A program made the translations under genes and the position numbers. A stretch of DNA of 64,000 nt from an uncultured Porphyromonadaceae bacterium (GTDB lineage: Bacteria > Bacteroidota > Bacteroidia > Bacteroidales > Muribaculaceae), in assembly GCA_900550395.1 (NCBI GenBank), contig URSD01000005.1, forward strand, positions 18,453-82,452, written 5' to 3'. The notes beneath the pieces were generated by a model, which searched no databases, had not been told where the DNA came from, and saw only the letters and a list, made by a program, of their open reading frames with translations. Positions 1 through 8,992 of the stretch are shown here, in pieces. How positions within the stretch are numbered: the stretch's first letter is position 1; every line of letters starts with the position of its first letter.

Positions 1-330
1 TTGTGCTACTTTAGAAAGATGTTCCAAGCAGTCTAAAGATAGAAAATCATCACTGTCTGCAAAAAAAAGATATTTGCCTTTAGCGCAATCTATACCCATA
101 TTGCGCGCAACTGACATTCCTGAATTTTTAATGGTTCGTAAATATGTTATGCATATATCATACGTTTTGGATGCTGTTTCTTTTGCTATTTCCATTGAAC
201 GATCAGGGGTACAATCATCAACCAGGATTAATTCGAAGTCGCGAAATGTTTGGTTAATAATAGAGCTGATACATTGTTCAATGTATTTCTCAACATTATA
301 TATGGGCAGTATGACAGAAATAAATGGCAT
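1..330 (-). CDS. Glycosyltransferase family 2, partial (3' end outside window)
   Basis: The first 110 residues of a GT2 (GT-A fold) glycosyltransferase; the C-terminus lies beyond the left edge. The N-terminus PFISVILPIYN, the VDD at residues 37-39 that binds nucleotide, and the metal-binding ADSDD around residue 91-95 are typical of enzymes that add sugars from nucleotide-sugar donors on the cytoplasmic face during capsule or exopolysaccharide assembly. It is the most distal gene seen of the minus-strand polysaccharide operon, 46 bp after the preceding gene. It is visibly more AT-rich than the genes at the operon start, which suggests that this end of the locus was acquired separately. Donor and acceptor cannot be read from the sequence. 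Confidence 0.9.
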   Translation of the reverse strand, partial: MPFISVILPIYNVEKYIEQCISSIINQTFRDFELILVDDCTPDRSMEIAKETASKTYDICITYLRTIKNSGMSVARNMGIDCAKGKYLFFADSDDFLSLDCLEHLSKVAQ

Positions 331-376
331 GAATATGATGATAATGCTACAAAGTTACAAATTATAATTGATAACG

Positions 377-1471
377 CTAATATTTATTCCATTTTGTAAA
401 CCTTTTGTAAATATCGTTGTAACCTTGTGCGGTGTTCTCAATGTCGAAATCTGCGGCGCGTCGACGGCATGCGTCGGCCGTGTCTTGCCAAAGCTTGCGG
501 TCGGTACATAATGCCCGGATGGTATCTGCCAGAATTTCGGCGTTACATTCAGGAAAGAGAATGCCTCCAGGCAATACTGTGAGACGCAGTCCGTCGACAT
601 CGCTTGCTACGAGAGGCCGACCGGAAGCCATCGCCTCTACTGCGGCAAGGCTAAGTCCTTCATGGTGTGTGGACAGTACGGCGACATCGGACGCCGCATA
701 TATAGAAGCTATGTCGGAACGCGTGCCGGCAAACATCACGCGTTTGTGGATTCCAAGAGTTTTAGCCATACTGATATGTTCCTCAAGGGTGTCGCCGGTA
801 CCTGCGAACACGAGAGCATAGTCATCAGGAAGGAGAGAAAGTGCTTGAAGCACCGTTGCATGATCTTTCTGTGGACGGAATGCCGCCACCATAACTATGA
901 TTTTTTGTGTCGGAAATCGCTGCCTGATGTCTGTGGCGCGTGTAGCTACGGCAAAAGCGCTGAGGTCAATACCATTGGAGACTATGCTGATTTTATGTGA
1001 CAGCTCCGGCATATAGGCGCACAGGCTGGATGCCGTTTCTTCTCCGCAGGCTATAATGGAACGGTAGCGGCTGTACATCATGCGGTCGATAGAGTGCCAC
1101 AATTTGTTGTTCCTTCGGCGATTATCGGTATTGTGCTCGGTTGTGACGAGAACTATGTTGCGAGGAGCAACTGCTGCCGTGAGCATTTGGCAAGGTGTGT
1201 TGTGTGTATGAACTATATCGTAATGTCCTTTGATAAGAAAGCGGCGAAGACGCCCGGCAAGCAGAGGATTGTGCATGGCAGTTGCTCCGATTCCGAGTGA
1301 GTTTATCTTTATTCCACGTTCAGAGGCCAGACTGGAAAAGATACAATCCGTGCCGTCCATCACGAGCAGATCCACCTCATGTCCTATGGCGCGAAGACGC
1401 GGAATAAGGTCCAGAACAAGCCGTTCGGCACCCCCGGTGCGCAAGGAAGTTATGAAATGCAGGATTTTCAT
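377..1471 (-). CDS. Glycosyltransferase family 4
   Basis: A 364-residue GT4 (GT-B fold, retaining) glycosyltransferase. The start at MKILHFITSLRTGGAERL is chosen because it carries the GT4 glycine motif and gives a 4-base ATGA overlap with the upstream gene. The reading frame stays open further upstream, but only inside that gene. The C-terminal Rossmann half has the EX7E element (EGLSLAAVE) that contacts the nucleotide sugar, followed by SGRPLVASDVDG. It lacks the CPxGP signature that unites the four GT4 genes upstream, so it is a different lineage. It probably adds one sugar to the lipid-linked repeat unit. The substrate is unknown. Confidence 0.9.
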   Translation of the reverse strand: MKILHFITSLRTGGAERLVLDLIPRLRAIGHEVDLLVMDGTDCIFSSLASERGIKINSLGIGATAMHNPLLAGRLRRFLIKGHYDIVHTHNTPCQMLTAAVAPRNIVLVTTEHNTDNRRRNNKLWHSIDRMMYSRYRSIIACGEETASSLCAYMPELSHKISIVSNGIDLSAFAVATRATDIRQRFPTQKIIVMVAAFRPQKDHATVLQALSLLPDDYALVFAGTGDTLEEHISMAKTLGIHKRVMFAGTRSDIASIYAASDVAVLSTHHEGLSLAAVEAMASGRPLVASDVDGLRLTVLPGGILFPECNAEILADTIRALCTDRKLWQDTADACRRRAADFDIENTAQGYNDIYKRFTKWNKY

Positions 1472-2427
1472 TTTTGCTTCAGGATATAAGGTGGAATACG
1501 CCGATACGCTTCGGACCGCACGAAATGAATGCCATCGCGCAAACCGCGGAAATAATTCTTGATGAGAGTAGGTCGCAGTGATGCCATTGCAATGGTTGCA
1601 TTCCATCCCGAACGAAGGGCGAAGCATGCGGCAGTCAGAGGTGACGGTGCCGGTTCGTAGATACTGCGGTACCAGATACAGAATGTGTTTTTAGTGCGCA
1701 CGTACATCCTTCGGGCCATGTTGCGGCGAAATGCACTGCTGCTGTTGCGGCTGTCAAGATGTACGGCGCCGGAACCAAATAGTACAAACAGCGTTCCTCC
1801 ATTGGCATAGAGCTTGTAGTAGCATAATTGATCCTCGCCATAAGCATAGCCGTTGTCCTCAATCCATCTCTCGTCGGCATAGTTCATTGAGATAAAGCTG
1901 TCTTTTCTCCACATTGCCCCAGGACCGGCGGCCGATTGAGAGGGATAAGCCTCACCGTCTTTCGGATTGCTGAGATAAGAGAATGCTCCGCAGCGGCGTA
2001 TGCGGAAAGCCTCTTTTTGTTTCTTCGATGGTAGTACAAGTCCTACCGCAGCAGCGAACAACTTTCTTTTCGCCGGCATCAGATGGTTGGCAAAAGTGTC
2101 GGCGGCCACGCAGTCTGCATTATTGTCTTCCAGTGCATTTAGCATGCGCAGGGCCGTGTCCGGATGAAGTTCCACGTCGTCATCAAGCATAAGAATGCAG
2201 TCCGACGAAATCTCACTGTAAGGCAGCGCACGCTGGGCCACCATTCCTTTCGGCACGGCCACATATTCTTCACGGCCCACTCTGAATGTAGGCATTTCAT
2301 GTCCTTCCGCGATGTATACCAATACTCGCTGCGGCTGCACGCTCTGGCGTGTTATACTTTCGAGTTGACGGCGATAGGTATCCCCGCCCGTTCCGAGTGT
2401 TCGTATGGCTATGGAGTAGGTCAGCAT
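1468..2427 (-). CDS. Glycosyltransferase family 2
   Basis: A 319-residue GT2 enzyme. The N-terminus reads MLTYSIAIRTLGTGGDTYRR, and the metal and nucleotide-sugar site is MLDDDVELHPD near residues 80-90. The middle has GPGAMWRKDSF and a GEDQLCYYKL segment near residue 200, the region of the catalytic base in GT-A enzymes. No membrane segment is seen. The stop overlaps the start of the next gene by 4 bases, and the start shares one base with the stop of the gene before it (TAATG), so the genes are translationally coupled. It acts in repeat-unit assembly at the inner membrane; the sugar is not predictable. Confidence 0.88.
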   Translation of the reverse strand: MLTYSIAIRTLGTGGDTYRRQLESITRQSVQPQRVLVYIAEGHEMPTFRVGREEYVAVPKGMVAQRALPYSEISSDCILMLDDDVELHPDTALRMLNALEDNNADCVAADTFANHLMPAKRKLFAAAVGLVLPSKKQKEAFRIRRCGAFSYLSNPKDGEAYPSQSAAGPGAMWRKDSFISMNYADERWIEDNGYAYGEDQLCYYKLYANGGTLFVLFGSGAVHLDSRNSSSAFRRNMARRMYVRTKNTFCIWYRSIYEPAPSPLTAACFALRSGWNATIAMASLRPTLIKNYFRGLRDGIHFVRSEAYRRIPPYILKQK

Positions 2428-3587
2428 TATTTATGTATGCTGTTAAAGAGATTCATCCACATGCCCGCTACCTTCTGTGGGGTGAAGCGCTCACACGATT
2501 TTAGGGCAGCCTCGCCCATCTGTTTCCGAAGCGATTCGTCTTCGATGAGGCGGCAAATACGGTCGGCCATAGTGGCCTCGTCACCTGCTTCCACGAGATA
2601 GCCGTCCACACCGTCTGTAATGATGTCGCTTGGTCCGCATGGACAGTCATAACTTACGGCAGGTAAGCCCACTGATGCGGCTTCAGTGAGTACTAAGCCA
2701 AAGCCTTCAAATCTTGATGTGAGTGCAAATATTGAGCTTTCAGCCATTCTCTCCAACGGATTGCTGACGGATCCTGGAGCGACGACGCTGTCCTTGAGTT
2801 GCATCGTGTCGATAAGTCGCAAGAGTTCGCCGTACAAATCCCCGTCGCCATAGATATATAGTTTCCAGTCAGGATGTTGGTTAGCTACAATTGACCATAC
2901 TTTGAGTAACGATTCGTGATTCTTAGGGTAAGAAGTTCGGCCAACTGTAACAACAGATTTTGCGTCGAGAGTTGAGGGTGAGACCGGGCCGTAGGAAGTA
3001 AGTGGATTGGGAATTATGTGTACTTTGTTTTTGAAACGAGTTTTTGTCCAGTGCTGCAGATAATCGCCATGTGTTAAAATGGCAATAGCATCATATCGAC
3101 GAATTTTCCATCCGTAATCATATAAGTCGGTAAGCCATGCTTTTATGCGTCCGATAAGACTTGCGGACACATATTTGCGATAATCTTTCGCATAGTGGAA
3201 CTCTCTTACGAGTGCCGGTTTGCACGGCAGTTTCAATGACGGTACAAGATATTTTTCAGACTGCCCTGCCGAGATGATGACATCCGGTTTTATGGGAGTA
3301 AGAGCCTTCTCCAATGCTTTCTTATGGCGGTGGCGGAGGCGTGTTGCACTCTCTATGCGGTAGTACAGGCCAAGTTGATCTTTTGCATAATATCTTATCC
3401 CAAGATCAATTGTGCGTACGCGTTTGTCAAGTGGGAACACCGGCTCGGGATGCTTCTCGTCAATATCGGTGTATGCGATCCATACCTCATTGCCTTCAAT
3501 AGCCGCAAGCGCGTTGGCTTTTGCTATCACTACCCGGGCAATGCCACCCAGATGGCTGATGCTGTTTAGGCAGTAGACTATTTTCAT
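2427..3587 (-). CDS. Glycosyltransferase family 4 (paralogue array member 1)
   Basis: A 386-residue GT4 enzyme. The N-terminal motif LGGIARVVIAKANALA and the C-terminal SRFEGFGLVLTEAAS, then DCPCGPSDIITDG, match those of the next three genes upstream. The four are therefore paralogues that arose by local duplication. The EX7E glutamates are in EGFGLVLTE. GT4 enzymes of this kind transfer a sugar from a nucleotide donor to the growing undecaprenyl-linked oligosaccharide. It shares a base with the following gene and overlaps the preceding one by 4 bases. In this copy the usual ER of the glycine motif (GGIER) reads AR. Confidence 0.9.
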   Translation of the reverse strand: MKIVYCLNSISHLGGIARVVIAKANALAAIEGNEVWIAYTDIDEKHPEPVFPLDKRVRTIDLGIRYYAKDQLGLYYRIESATRLRHRHKKALEKALTPIKPDVIISAGQSEKYLVPSLKLPCKPALVREFHYAKDYRKYVSASLIGRIKAWLTDLYDYGWKIRRYDAIAILTHGDYLQHWTKTRFKNKVHIIPNPLTSYGPVSPSTLDAKSVVTVGRTSYPKNHESLLKVWSIVANQHPDWKLYIYGDGDLYGELLRLIDTMQLKDSVVAPGSVSNPLERMAESSIFALTSRFEGFGLVLTEAASVGLPAVSYDCPCGPSDIITDGVDGYLVEAGDEATMADRICRLIEDESLRKQMGEAALKSCERFTPQKVAGMWMNLFNSIHK

Positions 3588-4696
3588 TTTTCGGTAAGTT
3601 CTTTAAATAGCAAAAGCCATTGATTCATAATCCTGTCACGCGAAAAGTCCCTCGCCTTCGACATCGCCTCGTTTGACATGCTCCTACGCATGTCGCAGTC
3701 TTCAATCATGCGGCAGAGCGCCTCGGCAAAAGCCGCTGAGCGTTCCGCATCGGTATGCCCACGATAGGGAACAAGGAGCCCGTTGCGTCCATCAGTAATG
3801 ATTTCGCGCGGACCATCGGGGCAGTCGAAGCTGATGCACGGCAATCCGCATGTCATAGCTTCTAAAAGTACCAGCCCGAAGCCCTCATACCGAGAACTTA
3901 ATGCGCATATGGAGTGACTCGCGTAGGCTTGAGCCATATCACTGCATACTCCTTTATAATGTGCGTTGTGCCTTATGTCGTCTTTGCTTAGACGGTTTAG
4001 GATGCATTGCATAGCATTGCTACCTGACGGACAGTCACCGTAGATGTCGAGATGCCAGTCGGGGTGTTTACGTATTACGATGCTCCATGCGTCTATGAGC
4101 AAGTCGAAGCCTTTTTCAGGAGATAAGCGGCCTGCGGCGATTATGCGTCTGGAGTCTGCATCGTAGACTGCTGATGGCTTGATGTCCGTAAAATTCGGTA
4201 TGGATGTTACTTTTTTTGCTACGGGCCATTGAGTGGCAGCCGTCTTTGTTAGAGTCACGACACATGCTGCGCGCCGTTCGGCCAACGCTACTTTCAGGCG
4301 TTTGTAGCTTTGACGTTTTTCGGAACAGAACATGTGTTCGCGAGATGAATGTGACTCCACGACGATCCGACCGGGTGCGAACAGCATGGACAGGGTGAGC
4401 CAGGTGGGTACAACCACTACGATGTCGGGGTGGAACTGCCACAGAATACGGTGGATCCTAAGGTCCTGCTTTATCTTGAAATTAAGACGACCGAATGCCG
4501 ATTCGGGTGCAGACAGGGCAATGTCATACAATCGCACGGCCGGGTCAACGTCATACGCCGGTTTTTGTCCGGACGCATTGTTCACGATAAGGCATACATC
4601 ATGTCCGGCCTGTGCCATAGCATTGGCCTTTTCTACGATGATCCTTTCAAGACCGCCGTGAATGCAGATATGCTGACAAGTGTACGCTATACGCAT
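3584..4696 (-). CDS. Glycosyltransferase family 4 (paralogue array member 2)
   Basis: A 370-residue GT4 enzyme with HGGLERIIVEKANAMA at residues 14-29 and SSRYEGFGLVLLEAMTCG plus DCPDGPREIITDG in the nucleotide-sugar domain. Its C-terminal half is close to that of the neighbouring array members, including a shared RGHTDAERSAAFAEAL-type insertion after LLVPY that is also present in members 3 and 4. It lies 4 bp after the stop of member 3 and overlaps member 1 by 4 bp. Its function in repeat-unit assembly is inferred from the family and the operon. Confidence 0.9.
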   Translation of the reverse strand: MRIAYTCQHICIHGGLERIIVEKANAMAQAGHDVCLIVNNASGQKPAYDVDPAVRLYDIALSAPESAFGRLNFKIKQDLRIHRILWQFHPDIVVVVPTWLTLSMLFAPGRIVVESHSSREHMFCSEKRQSYKRLKVALAERRAACVVTLTKTAATQWPVAKKVTSIPNFTDIKPSAVYDADSRRIIAAGRLSPEKGFDLLIDAWSIVIRKHPDWHLDIYGDCPSGSNAMQCILNRLSKDDIRHNAHYKGVCSDMAQAYASHSICALSSRYEGFGLVLLEAMTCGLPCISFDCPDGPREIITDGRNGLLVPYRGHTDAERSAAFAEALCRMIEDCDMRRSMSNEAMSKARDFSRDRIMNQWLLLFKELTEK

Positions 4697-4700
4697 AGGG

Positions 4701-5837
4701 CTATTTTTTAGTTATATCATTGAACAATTCTATCCAGCGATCGATAATCACGTCGCGGGAAAAGGTTGCCGCTTTAGCAATGGCTTTCTCCGACATACGC
4801 AGGCGCATGTCGCGGTTCTCAATCATCCGGCAGATGTTTTTTGCAAGAACCTCGGCGCGTTGCGAGTCGGAGAGTCCGCGGAATGGCACAAGAATACCGT
4901 CACGCCCGTCAGTTATGATTTCCGAAGGTCCTTCCGGACAGTCGAAGCTGACGCACGGCACTCCGCAGGTCATAGCTTCAAGAAGTACCAGCCCGAACCC
5001 CTCAAATCGCGAGCTTAAGACAAATATGGAGCCTGATGCATAGACTTGAGGCATGTCATTGGATACTCCGCATAAGGTTACCTTATCCGTAAGACCAGAT
5101 TTGTCAATCATATTCTGCAACATCTCTTTGTCTCTACCCGTTCCGTAAATGTCGAGTTTCCAGTCGGGATGGCTGCGAGCTACGCTTTCCCATGCTTTGA
5201 TAAGTATGTCAAAGCCTTTCTGTTCATCGAGTCGGCCGACTGCAACCGCTTTCTTCTGGTCCGGGTTGTACGGTAAACATTGTTTTATGTTAGTGAAGTT
5301 GCTTATGCATACAGTTCTTTTAGCTTCCCTCCATTCTTTTCGATCATTTTCGGTCAGCGTAACAATTACATCTGACAGTTTTGTAACAAAAATAGTTTTA
5401 ATGAATCGTGTTATAGGTGATAACGATAATGCGGTGGTTTGGTTCTTTGAACAATGCGATTCAAGAATATGATGACATCCGCTTTTGTGGTATGGCAGTG
5501 ATATGTCGTAGGTAGACGATATTGTAATATCAATTTCATACTCCTTTACAAAATTCTGAATGGCCATTTTGATATTATGTTTCCAATGAAGCCATTTCAA
5601 GAAAAAAGATATGGGCCTTTTTTTGATGGAGAATTTAGGATTGAAGACCAATCCGAGATTTATAATATGTATGTCTGAATTTACATAATATGCGGCTTTG
5701 TCATCCATATTGCCACCGGTACATACTATGAACACTTCAATGTCAGGGCGTTCTGCCAAGGCATTTGCTTTATCAATAATTATGCGCTCAATGCCGCCTT
5801 TATTGACAATACTATTTAATATATAGGCTATTCTCAT
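4701..5837 (-). CDS. Glycosyltransferase family 4 (paralogue array member 3)
   Basis: A 378-residue GT4 enzyme. The N-terminus is MRIAYILNSIVNKGGIERII, and the C-terminal signature is SSRFEGFGLVLLEAM, then DCPEGPSEIITDG. The C-terminal half is GC-rich like member 2, while the N-terminal (acceptor-binding) half is clearly more AT-rich. This is the pattern expected if the acceptor domain diverged or was exchanged while the donor domain was conserved. It follows member 4 after 22 bp. The substrate is unknown. Confidence 0.9.
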   Translation of the reverse strand: MRIAYILNSIVNKGGIERIIIDKANALAERPDIEVFIVCTGGNMDDKAAYYVNSDIHIINLGLVFNPKFSIKKRPISFFLKWLHWKHNIKMAIQNFVKEYEIDITISSTYDISLPYHKSGCHHILESHCSKNQTTALSLSPITRFIKTIFVTKLSDVIVTLTENDRKEWREAKRTVCISNFTNIKQCLPYNPDQKKAVAVGRLDEQKGFDILIKAWESVARSHPDWKLDIYGTGRDKEMLQNMIDKSGLTDKVTLCGVSNDMPQVYASGSIFVLSSRFEGFGLVLLEAMTCGVPCVSFDCPEGPSEIITDGRDGILVPFRGLSDSQRAEVLAKNICRMIENRDMRLRMSEKAIAKAATFSRDVIIDRWIELFNDITKK

Positions 5838-5859
5838 TTTGTCTTTTGGTAATGATGTT

Positions 5860-7005
5860 TTAGCGGTTATCTTTCATTATACTTTTTATGAATGAAATCT
5901 GACTCTCTAAGTAGGATTCTTTTGAAAAGTCAGATGCTCGCTTAATAGCTTCAACTGACATCTTTTTACGCAGGTTTATGTCTTCTATTAATGTCATAAG
6001 ACTGATGGCAAGGGTTTCAGAACGTTGCTTGTCAGATAGATTCTCATATTTTGCAAGCAAACCGTTAAGGCCGTTCATGATAATCTCTGACGGGCCATAT
6101 GGGCAATCAAAACTCACAACGGGCACTCCGCAAGAAAATGCTTCAATCAGAGTTAATCCGAAACTTTCATTTCTTGAACTGGAAACCAGTATGGATGCAC
6201 CAGATAATACTTTTGGTACATTATCAGTATTACCTTTCAGTGTGATGCTACAGGTGAGTCCGATAGAATCAATGAGATTTTGCAATTTTAAATATTCGTT
6301 TCCTTCTCCATATATATCAAGATTCCAATCAGGGTATGTCCTTTTTACTATATTCCATGCGTTTATTAGAATATCGAAACCTTTTTCATGCTCAAGGCGT
6401 CCAATAGCAACAACTCTTTTTATGTCAGGATTGTAGGGGGTTATAGGTCTGGCGTTGGTGAAGTTCGGAATTATGCGTAGGTTATGTGCTTCCGGCCAAT
6501 TTTGTGCATCTCTCTCAGTCAGACACACAAATACATCTGCTTTAGAAGCATATTTCACATTTTTCCTTCGTCTGAACCAAGGAATAAGGCAATTATTTTC
6601 ATATGCTGTTCTTAAGAAATGGGATTCGTATACACTAACGCAATTCTTTATGCCAATTAAATTTGTGGGGTCATGCATCGGAACAACAACGATATCGTAT
6701 TTGTTGCCAATAACAACTTTTCGACATGCTTTTGTATGGCGTCTTAGCCACAAGAAATATTGAATGGCTATAATTGGCAATCCCAAGCCATATAGTCGCT
6801 TGACAGGGTGAAATTTCTGATTAATACTGCGTATGTTTATCCTCGGGTCAATTTTAAATACTGTGTTATTATCGTAATTTGTATGTGTGCATACGATTTC
6901 AACCTCTATGTCTTTTTGTTTACATAGAGCGTTGGCTTTGTCAACTACAATTCTTTCATAGCCGCCCTTTATATTTAGCCCACCTATAAAAAATGCTATT
7001 TTCAT
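5860..7005 (-). CDS. Glycosyltransferase family 4 (paralogue array member 4, AT-rich)
   Basis: A 381-residue GT4 enzyme starting at MKIAFFIGGLNIKGGYERIV. This start overlaps the stop of the upstream GT2 gene by 4 bases; the frame remains open for 154 further codons upstream, but that stretch is antisense-like composition inside the GT2 gene and carries no GT motif. The donor site is SSRNESFGLTLIEAFSCG followed by DCPYGPSEIIMNG. The whole gene is markedly more AT-rich than its neighbours, a sign of more recent acquisition. Role: one glycosyl transfer in the polysaccharide repeat. Confidence 0.9.
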   Translation of the reverse strand: MKIAFFIGGLNIKGGYERIVVDKANALCKQKDIEVEIVCTHTNYDNNTVFKIDPRINIRSINQKFHPVKRLYGLGLPIIAIQYFLWLRRHTKACRKVVIGNKYDIVVVPMHDPTNLIGIKNCVSVYESHFLRTAYENNCLIPWFRRRKNVKYASKADVFVCLTERDAQNWPEAHNLRIIPNFTNARPITPYNPDIKRVVAIGRLEHEKGFDILINAWNIVKRTYPDWNLDIYGEGNEYLKLQNLIDSIGLTCSITLKGNTDNVPKVLSGASILVSSSRNESFGLTLIEAFSCGVPVVSFDCPYGPSEIIMNGLNGLLAKYENLSDKQRSETLAISLMTLIEDINLRKKMSVEAIKRASDFSKESYLESQISFIKSIMKDNR

Positions 7006-7883
7006 GCTTTGTGTTTTATGTATAGTGCAAGAATAAGTCCGGCGGGAGAAGCCAGCAGGGTGAGCAGCGGGCGGGGGGATGCGGCGAGCCAGCGGCGGTC
7101 GCGTGCCAGGATGCACGATGCCACATAGTGGATGGCACAGCGGAGTCGGTTCTTCGGTGTGCTGCGACGCAGGGTCATCTCCAGGCGGCGCAGTTTGGCA
7201 AAACTGCGCGGCGAGTCGACGTACTGTCGGAAGATGCCGGCCGACATACTGTCGGCGCCTGTCTGATAGTCCACCCAGCACAGGTTTTCGTTGACAACGA
7301 GCAGCGGCCGGCTGTCGCACACCTGCAGCTGCATGTAAACCGGATTGAAGTTTTTCTCTCCGGGATAGCCAATTTGAGGCGCTACACGGCGTACAAGGTC
7401 GGTGCACAGAGCAGTCTTGGTGTCTGCCCGGTGGATGCGGCGCAGGTACAGGTCGAGAAAATAGCATTCCGTCATGTCATGCGGAAAATATCCGCCGATG
7501 GGCTCGCGGGTGTCGCAGTCGAAGTCAAGGCCGATAACCCCGGCATAGTTGTCGCCTCCTCGTTCGCGCCACGTGTTCAGAATTGTCTCCACCGCGTGCG
7601 GCGGCATGTAGTCGTCGCTGTCAACGCAGCATACGAGTTCGCCCCGGGCTTCGGCATAGGCTGTATTGTAACCGGTATAGAGACCGCCATTCTCCTTATA
7701 TATATATCGGATGTCTATAACCTTCTCGTCCAGCCAGCCATGCACGAGTTCACGCGTGGAGTCCGTGCTCCCGTCGTCAACCACAATCCACTCGAAGTCA
7801 CGGCACGTCTGTTCGCACATGCTGCGGTATGTGCGTTCGAGCAGGTGTGCGCGATTGTAGGTGGGAGTGAAGACGGTGAGCAT
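7002..7883 (-). CDS. Glycosyltransferase family 2
   Basis: A 293-residue GT2 enzyme with MLTVFTPTYNRAHLLERTY at the N-terminus, VVDDGSTDSTRE for nucleotide binding around residues 35-46, and CVDSDDYMPPHAVE for the metal-binding DxD around residue 87. A GEKNFNPVYMQLQV segment follows near residue 175. The C-terminus ends in a hydrophobic stretch (PLLTLLASPAGLILALYI) that could attach it to the membrane. The gene lies 4 bp after the polymerase gene and overlaps the next gene by 4 bp. It resembles GT2 enzymes of capsule loci; the sugar added cannot be stated. Confidence 0.9.
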   Translation of the reverse strand: MLTVFTPTYNRAHLLERTYRSMCEQTCRDFEWIVVDDGSTDSTRELVHGWLDEKVIDIRYIYKENGGLYTGYNTAYAEARGELVCCVDSDDYMPPHAVETILNTWRERGGDNYAGVIGLDFDCDTREPIGGYFPHDMTECYFLDLYLRRIHRADTKTALCTDLVRRVAPQIGYPGEKNFNPVYMQLQVCDSRPLLVVNENLCWVDYQTGADSMSAGIFRQYVDSPRSFAKLRRLEMTLRRSTPKNRLRCAIHYVASCILARDRRWLAASPRPLLTLLASPAGLILALYIKHKA

Positions 7884-7887
7884 ACGT

Positions 7888-8985
7888 TTACCAGTAGAGG
7901 GTGTTCATGACAACGGTGAAACTGACGTAAGCGATGAGTATCTGTGCGGTATTGCGGTCCTGGTCGGGCCATACTCGCATCATGATGAGGGGGTAGGCTA
8001 TAATGACGGGATACATGAACCACGAGAGGTAGGCGAAGCGGTTGGAATATGCAATACGGATCACAAGCACCCAGAACGCGTTTGCCAGGCAGTAGGTGCT
8101 GAACAGCACGCGATACCAGTTCTCGCGCATGCCGCGGCGAATGAGCACAATGTATCCCATAAGTACTGGCATGGCGCTGTATATAAGGAAGTCCCAGCGG
8201 AAACCGGTCCTTGAGAATCCATCGTCGACATATGCTCCGGATGCATAATTGGTCATACGGTCATCAAAGTCCATACCTCCGAGCATGCCGACAAAGAAGT
8301 TTCCGGCCAGCAGCGACAATACTATGGAACCGAGCCAAATATACAATGCGACACGCACATCGCGTATGGCCCATCGGGAAACGACCATCGCCGCTATCGG
8401 CAGTGCTATGGAACGGTGTATAGAGAATCCTGCTGCGGCAAGCACAGCAGCCGGCAGGTATTTTGAATCGAGAAAATATGACATCGCCAGCAGCAGGATG
8501 TGGCATGCCATGCCATTACGCAACCCGTTTACGCCGAAGCTGAAGTACATCAGCGATCCGCACACGAATATCATGCCGAGCAGTGCATTCTTTGGCATCA
8601 GCCGGTAGACTGCCCACAGCGCGGTGAAGACGTAGATGAATTCAATTATTGTAAAGAATTCGGAGACGTCCATGCCTCCTTCCTGACAGAGATACATCAG
8701 CAAGTTGAACAGCCATTCCTGGTGAAAGTCTATACCCGAAAAAATGACTTCGCTGTTCTCGTATGTAAGGGCGTAGTTGACGGTATCGCCGAATTCGCCG
8801 CTTACCGGCCGCATACCGAGCCAGCCCGTGAGCACGATGCACAGCGGGATGCAGAGCAGAATGCTGCTGTGCATGCCCTTCTCGGAGCGTGCATCGGTGG
8901 GCGATGACAGGAACATCGCCGCCATGATGGCTGCAAGGAGCGACACAACGCTCAGGAACAGGGGCTGGTATAGCGACGGTGCCAT
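7888..8985 (-). CDS. EpsG-family polysaccharide polymerase (Wzy-like), multi-pass membrane protein
   Basis: A 365-residue integral membrane protein with about ten hydrophobic segments and the EpsG-type layout: a short N-terminal helix pair, then a loop with RPVSGEFGDTVNYALTYE, then alternating helices and a C-terminal helix cluster. Proteins of this family polymerise lipid-linked repeat units in the periplasm. The start MAPSLYQPLF is preferred because it lies 7 bp after the GT32 stop; a start 15 codons earlier would overlap that gene. Position between the export genes and the transferases fits a polymerase. It could instead be an O-antigen ligase-like protein, but the order of motifs favours EpsG. 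Confidence 0.8.
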   Translation of the reverse strand: MAPSLYQPLFLSVVSLLAAIMAAMFLSSPTDARSEKGMHSSILLCIPLCIVLTGWLGMRPVSGEFGDTVNYALTYENSEVIFSGIDFHQEWLFNLLMYLCQEGGMDVSEFFTIIEFIYVFTALWAVYRLMPKNALLGMIFVCGSLMYFSFGVNGLRNGMACHILLLAMSYFLDSKYLPAAVLAAAGFSIHRSIALPIAAMVVSRWAIRDVRVALYIWLGSIVLSLLAGNFFVGMLGGMDFDDRMTNYASGAYVDDGFSRTGFRWDFLIYSAMPVLMGYIVLIRRGMRENWYRVLFSTYCLANAFWVLVIRIAYSNRFAYLSWFMYPVIIAYPLIMMRVWPDQDRNTAQILIAYVSFTVVMNTLYW

Positions 8986-8992
8986 GACGCGG

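Noticed and set aside
7006..7467. N-terminal extension of GT4 member 4 by 154 residues
   Set aside because: It overlaps the GT2 gene and consists of Pro/Arg/Cys-rich sequence typical of an out-of-frame reading; GT4 proteins begin at MKIAFFIGG.
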